64,000 bases of DNA. Source: an uncultured Roseovarius sp. (GTDB lineage: Bacteria > Pseudomonadota > Alphaproteobacteria > Rhodobacterales > Rhodobacteraceae). Numbering within the stretch: the first letter of the stretch is position 1; the number at the start of each line of letters is the position of its first letter. Where the stretch lies: NCBI GenBank assembly GCA_951812895.1, contig OX638333.1:4010001-4074000 (forward strand), written 5' to 3'. A program made the position numbers and the translations under genes. The notes under the pieces are model-generated. The model was not told the DNA's origin. It saw only the letters and a list, made by a program, of their open reading frames with translations, and did no database searches. Shown here one piece after another: positions 59,102 to 64,000 of the stretch.

Positions 59102-60055
59102 ATGAAAGACGCCCTTGCCGTTCCGGCCAATACTGGCAAGTTCAGCGATCCTGAGTTTACTGCCGACGGCCAGCGCCGCGCGACGGTGCCACTCAGCCAT
59201 CCCGAAACGTTGTGGTTCAATACCGGGACACAGTGTAATATCACCTGTGCCAATTGCTATATTAAAAGCTCGCCCAGCAATGACCGGTTGGTGTATATCA
59301 CCGCCGCTGAGGTAAGCGCCTATCTCGATCAGATCGCCGCGCAAGGCTGGCCCATTCGCGAGATCGGATTTACCGGTGGTGAGCCATTTATGAACCCACA
59401 AATGATAGACATGACGCGTGTCGCACTGGAGCGTGGGTTCGAGGTGTTGATTCTGACCAATGCGATGCGCCCGATGATGCGAAAGTCGGTCAAGGCTGGG
59501 TTGGTGACGCTGGCAGAGACGTGGCGTGATAAGCTGACCCTGCGAATTTCCGTCGATCACTGGTCGGAAAAACTTCACGACGAAGAACGTGGTAGAGGGG
59601 CTTTTGCCCGCACGCTTGACGGTATGCATTGGCTGCGTGACGCTGGCATTCGCATGGCGGTCGCCGGGCGCACGGTTTGGGGTGAGGATGATCAGGCCTC
59701 ACGCGCAGGATATGCGAAGTTTTATCAGACGCATGGATTTGACATTGACGCGTTTCACCCTGCGTCAACGGTTCTGTTCCCGGAAATGGACGAATCTGTA
59801 GAGGTGCCCGAGATCACAACTGCCTGTTGGGACATTCTGAACAAGTCACCGAATGATGTGATGTGCGCCTCTTCACGCATGGTGGTAAAGCGCAAAGGCG
59901 CGTCACACCCTGCGGTTCTGGCCTGTACCTTGCTGCCTTATGACCCCGAGTTCGAAATGGGCGAAACACTTGCCGAGGCCGAGCGGGACGTATCGCTTAA
60001 CCATCCTCATTGCGCAAAGTTCTGTGTGCTGGGCGGAGCGAGCTGTTCAGGGTAG
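59102..60055 (+). CDS. Radical SAM protein with C-terminal cysteine cluster
   Basis: 317 residues. CNITCANC at residues 45-52 (CxxxCxxC) binds the SAM cluster, and GFTGGEPFMNPQMIDM is the GGE strand. After the barrel, more cysteines appear near TACWDILN, VMCASSR and LACTLLPYD, and the protein ends with HCAKFCVLGGASC (C304, C308, C315), which suggests one auxiliary iron-sulfur cluster as in MoaA/SPASM relatives. No peptide precursor or partner is nearby. Substrate unknown. Confidence 0.85.
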   Translation: MKDALAVPANTGKFSDPEFTADGQRRATVPLSHPETLWFNTGTQCNITCANCYIKSSPSNDRLVYITAAEVSAYLDQIAAQGWPIREIGFTGGEPFMNPQMIDMTRVALERGFEVLILTNAMRPMMRKSVKAGLVTLAETWRDKLTLRISVDHWSEKLHDEERGRGAFARTLDGMHWLRDAGIRMAVAGRTVWGEDDQASRAGYAKFYQTHGFDIDAFHPASTVLFPEMDESVEVPEITTACWDILNKSPNDVMCASSRMVVKRKGASHPAVLACTLLPYDPEFEMGETLAEAERDVSLNHPHCAKFCVLGGASCSG

Positions 60056-60068
60056 GCAGGTACTTGGG

Positions 60069-61538
60069 TTAAACCACCTCTTTGAAATCACTTGCCTGAT
60101 AGGGCACCAGCAGTTCCTTCAGTGGCGCTAACACGCCCTTTTTGCGAAGCGGGTCGGCGCCGATATCGCATAACAGCTCATCATGATAATGCGCCATATG
60201 CAGCAATAATGTTGCCGAGCGTGAAGGGCCGTCAGGCATCCAGCTTTGTTTCCAGTTTCGGAGCGCGTTGATCTGTGTCTGCATTATATGCGCGGTTGGC
60301 AAATCAACATGACCTGTTACCGCTTCGGCGAGCCACCGCGCCTGAAGTGTGAATGTGGTCACGCTCATAAATGATGATGCCCGACCGACAAAGGCCAGGT
60401 TCGGCGCGTTCGGGTGCAGAATGTGGCGATAGAGGTAAATGCCATCCGGCCCCTCGCCCAGATCTTCGCGCAATTTATCCGGCAGGAAGCCGAAACCGGT
60501 TTTCCACCCTGTGCCAAAGACCACACAATCGACATCGAGCGTATCGCCATCCTGTAAGGTAAGCGCATTTATGGAAAACGACTGCAATCCGCTGCGATGG
60601 GCCGAAATTTCACCTTTTCGGATCATGTTGGTAAAGCCCGGTCGGGGGACCATCGTCACTTCAGTATATGCGTCGTATTCGACAGGGTGATCGGGCACCA
60701 GATTTTTACCGTTGGCAATTTTAGTGTCCAGTTTCTGCTGTCCACGCAGCAAAAGCTCTACGACCCGCCAAAATAGCCATGGCAACGGATAGCCGACGGT
60801 GTGCAAGGCGCGCGCCAACGGAGTTGGGCGCACATATGGCGGGATCATGGACGCCACAAGGCGGGTCAGCATGCCCCATTTGAACGGTAATAGTCCCAGC
60901 AGTTTTCTGGGCACTGGCCAATGTGCGGTACGGAAGACCAGATGCACCTTGTCCGCAACTCCGACGGCCGCTCGGGCAATGTCTGTGGCGCTCTTGCCAT
61001 ATCCGACAACCGCGACGCGGTGCCCGCGCAAAACCTCGATATCCTTTACCTGGCTGTTATGCAGGATATCGCCTGTAAACTGATCCTGCCCTTCGATCTG
61101 GGGCATGGCGGGCGTTTCTGAATAAAGACCTGTCGCAACAACGACCATATCGGCGTGAACGGCCTTTGCCTTTCCGTCTTTTTCGATCTTAAGTTCCCAC
61201 CCCTCGCCTGCGCGCGCGAGCGATGTCACGCGTGTATTCAGACTAAGGCATTGTCGAATACCAAAGTGATCGCAGTAATCTTCCATGTATTTCTGAAACT
61301 GTGGTCCGGGCGTGAAATGCGGAACATGCTCAGGCAACGGGAAATCGGGGAACTCGTAAAGGTCTTTCTGTATCTGGATGCCAAAACCGTGATACCCGTC
61401 TGCCCAAACGCCACCCAAAATTGAATTGCGGTCATAGATTGCACAATTCACACCTTTTTGCTGCAGGCATTTGGCCGTTGCTAACCCGGAAACTCCGGCC
61501 CCGATAATGGCGACTTTCTTGATTTCACCGCTGATCAT
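60069..61538 (-). CDS. Flavin-containing monooxygenase
   Basis: 489 residues from MISGEIKKVAIIGAG; this ATG overlaps the upstream stop (ATGA), and the longer frame lies within the neighbour. FAD site GAGVSGLATAKCLQQKG, NADPH site VVGYGKSATDIARAA, and the FMO fingerprint FTGDILHNSQVKD. It oxidises N or S atoms or acts as a Baeyer-Villiger enzyme; substrate unknown. Confidence 0.88.
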   Translation of the reverse strand: MISGEIKKVAIIGAGVSGLATAKCLQQKGVNCAIYDRNSILGGVWADGYHGFGIQIQKDLYEFPDFPLPEHVPHFTPGPQFQKYMEDYCDHFGIRQCLSLNTRVTSLARAGEGWELKIEKDGKAKAVHADMVVVATGLYSETPAMPQIEGQDQFTGDILHNSQVKDIEVLRGHRVAVVGYGKSATDIARAAVGVADKVHLVFRTAHWPVPRKLLGLLPFKWGMLTRLVASMIPPYVRPTPLARALHTVGYPLPWLFWRVVELLLRGQQKLDTKIANGKNLVPDHPVEYDAYTEVTMVPRPGFTNMIRKGEISAHRSGLQSFSINALTLQDGDTLDVDCVVFGTGWKTGFGFLPDKLREDLGEGPDGIYLYRHILHPNAPNLAFVGRASSFMSVTTFTLQARWLAEAVTGHVDLPTAHIMQTQINALRNWKQSWMPDGPSRSATLLLHMAHYHDELLCDIGADPLRKKGVLAPLKELLVPYQASDFKEVV

Positions 61539-61777
61539 GCTGCACCTCGCCCCGAGCGGAGTGCGCGTGAAATGCCAAAGCAGATCAGGCCCAAAATCCA
61601 GAAAGTCAGAACATAGGCGCCGAACAGGGTCCATAATCCCCATGTCCAGACCGCCTGCCAAATTGTTTTGACCGGATCCAAGCCGGGACGGCCCATTCGG
61701 CTTTGAAGAACCTGCAAAGCATGAAAGAATCCGACCACTGCGCCCAGCATAGTGCCAGCCCAAAGTAATGCCGTCAT
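61535..61777 (-). CDS. Small membrane protein coupled to the monooxygenase
   Basis: 80 residues. Two hydrophobic stretches (about 2-22 and 44-70) with a polar loop LQSRMGRPGLDPVKTIWQ. The stop overlaps the start of the flavin monooxygenase by four bases, which suggests co-translation. No family recognised. Confidence 0.6.
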   Translation of the reverse strand: MTALLWAGTMLGAVVGFFHALQVLQSRMGRPGLDPVKTIWQAVWTWGLWTLFGAYVLTFWILGLICFGISRALRSGRGAA

Positions 61778-61975
61778 GATGTTATCCCCCGATACCAGAA
61801 TATCACAAAACCGTTACTTTGGGTGAAGATTGTGTGGTTTCAGAGTTTGCAGCCCGGCGCACTTTCTGCGCAAGGTTCGATATTCTGAACCACCTCCGCC
61901 ACCTGGTGGCACAGTTTTTTGTTGCAATTTCAACTATGTCAGTTTCCAGTTCCAGCAAACAACTGGAGCTGTTGA

Positions 61976-63124
61976 ATGCCCTTTCATTTCGATGCTGCTG
62001 AGTACGCAACCCGACAAGAAATCGCCACGCGTGCGGTTCAAGAGGCTGGACTGGATGCGATGATCATGTTCGCACCCGAAAGCCATCTTTGGCTGTGCGG
62101 CTACGACACGTTCGGCTTTGCAATGTTTCAGGCGATGGTGTTGACGGCCAAGGGCGATCTGCATCTTTTGACCCGCCTGCCCGATCTGCGGCAGGCTCAG
62201 CAGACATCGACACTCAACGATGATGAGATCCACATCTGGACCGAGGTCGAGGGTGCCCAACCTGCCCAGGATCTGGTGAAGTTGCTTAATCAATTGGGTG
62301 TGGCCCGGGGGCGATTGGGGTTTGAATCAAGCACCTCTGGTCTGACGGATTTCAATGGACAGATGCTGCGCGCAGCCCTGCCCGATCTGATGGATCATTC
62401 CGACCTGATCCGCGCGCTTCGGCGGGTGAAATCCACTGCAGAGATTGAAATGCACCGTAAGGCCGCCGCCCTTGCCGATGACGCGATGGATGCGGGCCTT
62501 GAACTGACCCAGCCGGGTGCGTTCGAAGGTGATATTCTGGCCGCAATGCAGGGGGCGGTACTCAAAGGCGGTGGGGATTATGCGGGCAATGAGTTTATTC
62601 TGGGGTCAGGTGCTGGGGCGCTACTGTGCCGGTACTTTTCTGGTCGGCGACATCTGGATACACAAGACCAGATGACGTGGGAATGGGCCGGGGCCTATGC
62701 ACGCTATCACGCGGCTATGATGCGCACGGTGGTGATAGGCAAACCCAATGACTGGCAGCGCCATATGCATGCGGCGGCTGTTGAAGCACTGGAAGCCTGT
62801 GAAGATGCCATTCGTCCCGGCGACCCGATGGGGAATGTGTTTGACGCCCATGCGCGGGTGTTTGATTCACACGGGCTGTCTCATGCGCGGTCCCAAGCAT
62901 GTGGTTATGGGATGGGGGCGGTTTACAACCCGATCTGGGTGGATTTTCCGATGTTTTACGAGGGCAACCCGCTGCTGATGCAGGCCGGACAGGTGTTTTT
63001 TCTGCATATGATCCTGATGGACAGCGAGGCGGGACAGGCCATGTGCTACGGTCATTCGGTGCTGGTGACTGAGACCGGCGTAGAGCGGTTGTCGCGTCAG
63101 GGATTAGAACTGTTGGTGCGGTAA
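61976..63124 (+). CDS. M24 (creatinase/aminopeptidase P) fold protein without metal ligands
   Basis: 382 residues: a creatinase-type N domain (about 1-130) and a pita-bread C domain. The start ATG lies just after a gap. The usual metal ligands are absent: the strand reads WEWAGAYARYHAAMMRT instead of a D-x(n)-D pair, the histidine place reads QACGYGMGAVYNP, and the two glutamate places read FFLHMIL and CYGHSVLVT. It is therefore probably a metal-independent hydrolase like creatinase, or has lost catalysis. Not a DddP- or DoeA-like match by eye. Confidence 0.8.
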   Translation: MPFHFDAAEYATRQEIATRAVQEAGLDAMIMFAPESHLWLCGYDTFGFAMFQAMVLTAKGDLHLLTRLPDLRQAQQTSTLNDDEIHIWTEVEGAQPAQDLVKLLNQLGVARGRLGFESSTSGLTDFNGQMLRAALPDLMDHSDLIRALRRVKSTAEIEMHRKAAALADDAMDAGLELTQPGAFEGDILAAMQGAVLKGGGDYAGNEFILGSGAGALLCRYFSGRRHLDTQDQMTWEWAGAYARYHAAMMRTVVIGKPNDWQRHMHAAAVEALEACEDAIRPGDPMGNVFDAHARVFDSHGLSHARSQACGYGMGAVYNPIWVDFPMFYEGNPLLMQAGQVFFLHMILMDSEAGQAMCYGHSVLVTETGVERLSRQGLELLVR

Positions 63125-63337
63125 GCACCTGCAGCAGCACTAAGCCGCGCATTGCCGTCGCGCGCGGTGGCGATCAGACATTTGAGCAGCGTGTTTTATT
63201 TTGGACAAATCTGCAAAAGATCAATGCGTATCGCCAACTGTAGCCAAATCGCCGCCGCGTCGGGGTGCGACGGCGATGCGCGACGGCCTTGGCCGCAATT
63301 TCGCGCTGTAATTTAGCTCAAAAGCGTTGACTTTGAC
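63125..63337. other. Intergenic gap with GC-rich eight-base repeats
   Basis: 213 bases between two convergent genes. GCGACGGC occurs at 63267 and 63280, and its inverse GCCGTCGC at 63154. These could pair as hairpins, perhaps as a terminator, but no clear T run is present. I see no gene. Confidence 0.35.
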
Positions 63338-64000
63338 TTATCCCAACACCGTCTGAACCGCCCGTTTTGTCGCGGCAACAACGGTATCCGCTTCTTCCCG
63401 GCTCAAACAGAATGGCGGGGCAAAGCCCAGGATGTCGCCCTGTGGCATGGCCCGCGCGATCACCTTGTCCTGTGCCAACAGCGTTGCCGAGATTTGCGGG
63501 CCGATTTTGTCAGCCGCATCAAAGAACGTGCGGCTGTCTTTGTCTTTGACAAACTCGACCGCGCAGAGCATCCCCTCACCCCGGATGTCGCCCACATTGG
63601 GATGATCCGCCAGCGCTTCTGCCATGCTGCTGTTCAGGTAGCTGCCCACCTCGCCCGCATTCGTAACGAGGTTCAGCTCATCAATCAGTTTCAGGTTGGC
63701 AACACCTGCCGCCGCCCCGATCGGGTGGGCCGAATAGGTCCAGCCATGGCCAATAGGACCGTTTTCGTCAGTTCCCTGCTCCAGTACCTTCCAGACCTTG
63801 TCAGATACGATCGAGCCGGAAAGCGGTGCATAGGCAGAGGTCAGGCCCTTGGCGATGGTGATGATATCAGCTTCGATCCCGTAGTGATCTGATCCGAACA
63901 TGGTGCCCAGACGGCCAAACCCGGTGACCACTTCGTCAGCAACCAGCAGAATGTCATGCTTTTTCAGCACCGCCTGAATCGCAGCCCAGTATCCGGCAGG
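63338..64000 (-). CDS. Class III aminotransferase, C-terminal part (cut by window edge)
   Basis: About 221 residues are visible, from PAGYWAAIQAVLKKHD to the end. The cofactor aspartate in LLVADEVVTGFGRLG and the PLP lysine in ITIAKGLTSAYAPLSG are present, and the family end reads GFAPPFCLSREEADTVV. It belongs to the omega-amino acid/diamine aminotransferases that use pyruvate or 2-oxoglutarate. The substrate cannot be told without the N-terminal part. Confidence 0.9.
   Translation of the reverse strand, partial: PAGYWAAIQAVLKKHDILLVADEVVTGFGRLGTMFGSDHYGIEADIITIAKGLTSAYAPLSGSIVSDKVWKVLEQGTDENGPIGHGWTYSAHPIGAAAGVANLKLIDELNLVTNAGEVGSYLNSSMAEALADHPNVGDIRGEGMLCAVEFVKDKDSRTFFDAADKIGPQISATLLAQDKVIARAMPQGDILGFAPPFCLSREEADTVVAATKRAVQTVLG

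Noticed and set aside
61976-63124. DMSP lyase DddP or ectoine hydrolase DoeA
   Set aside because: DddP keeps the M24 metal ligands, which are missing here, and the segments I remember for DoeA do not match; no DMSP or ectoine genes are near.
63154-63287. GCGACGGC repeats as a short CRISPR or REP array
   Set aside because: Only three eight-base copies, one inverted, with irregular spacing; likely hairpin arms or chance in GC-rich DNA.

Overview
The window looks like chromosomal DNA from an alphaproteobacterium of the Rhodobacterales (Roseobacter/Rhodobacteraceae group). The evidence is gene content and protein types: an iscR-led suf operon with extra small genes, an IscR and a DksA that have both lost their usual cysteine ligands, a double-length dCTP deaminase, the yceD-rpmF-plsX-fabH-ihfA-merR block followed by a tRNA-Pro, a Usg protein, and a zwf-pgl-pgi operon. 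I cannot name the genus. Almost everything is housekeeping. The only clearly accessory stretch is about 15.9-20.0 kb.

Layout. 1-8.6 kb: a long minus-strand iron-sulfur operon, read from iscR: a NifS-type desulfurase, sufB, four small or unknown genes, sufC, sufD, two membrane proteins and sufS, which runs off the left edge. 8.7-10 kb: a divergent hydrolase, a conserved small protein and a 53-residue secreted peptide, closed by hairpins shared with mfd. 10-15.9 kb: mfd, a membrane protein, hemB and a SYLF-domain protein. 15.9-20 kb: a secreted YbjN-like gene cut in two by an IS110-family element of the IS1111 type, an orphan membrane protein, an intact YbjN-like paralogue, and an orphan BrnA-type antitoxin. 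20-32 kb: usg, gyrA, an ABC-F ATPase, olsB-like, bamE, the lipid/ribosome block, tRNA-Pro(GGG) and dcd. 32-41 kb: a minus-strand run dgt-argS-SPOR-nagZ-scpA-scpB with erpA and xth on the other side, then a flavin monooxygenase. 41-46 kb: dksA, then moxR, a lipoprotein, a tiny membrane protein and a VWA protein. 46-53 kb: nucleoside hydrolase, acetyltransferase, SelO, Na+/H+ antiporter, DMT exporter, enolase, folA. 53.5-64 kb: an amino-acid-oxidase-like flavoprotein, a cupin, pgi-pgl-zwf, a radical SAM protein, a flavin monooxygenase with a coupled small membrane protein, an M24-fold protein without metal ligands, and part of a class III aminotransferase.

How the parts work together. The suf genes form one iron-sulfur assembly and delivery system, probably repressed by IscR through a palindrome over its own promoter; erpA at 39 kb supplies a downstream carrier. 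zwf-pgl-pgi feed glucose-6-phosphate into 6-phosphogluconate for the Entner-Doudoroff or pentose phosphate route, and enolase lies below it. plsX and fabH start phospholipid and fatty-acid synthesis, and the OlsB-like enzyme makes ornithine lipids.

Most notable points: (1) the split gene at 15,995-17,840 can be rejoined in frame across a shared ATT, which fixes the ends of the IS1111-type element at about 1,366 bp; the element carries about 258 nt of non-coding, hairpin-bearing DNA after its transposase, where related elements encode a target-choosing RNA. (2) A 24-bp perfect palindrome made of three TGTACA units, with a fourth nearby, sits between the convergent ends of eno and folA, where no ordinary operator is expected. 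(3) Several proteins keep their fold but have lost canonical metal ligands (IscR, DksA, the M24 protein). I see no CRISPR array, prophage or secondary-metabolite cluster.
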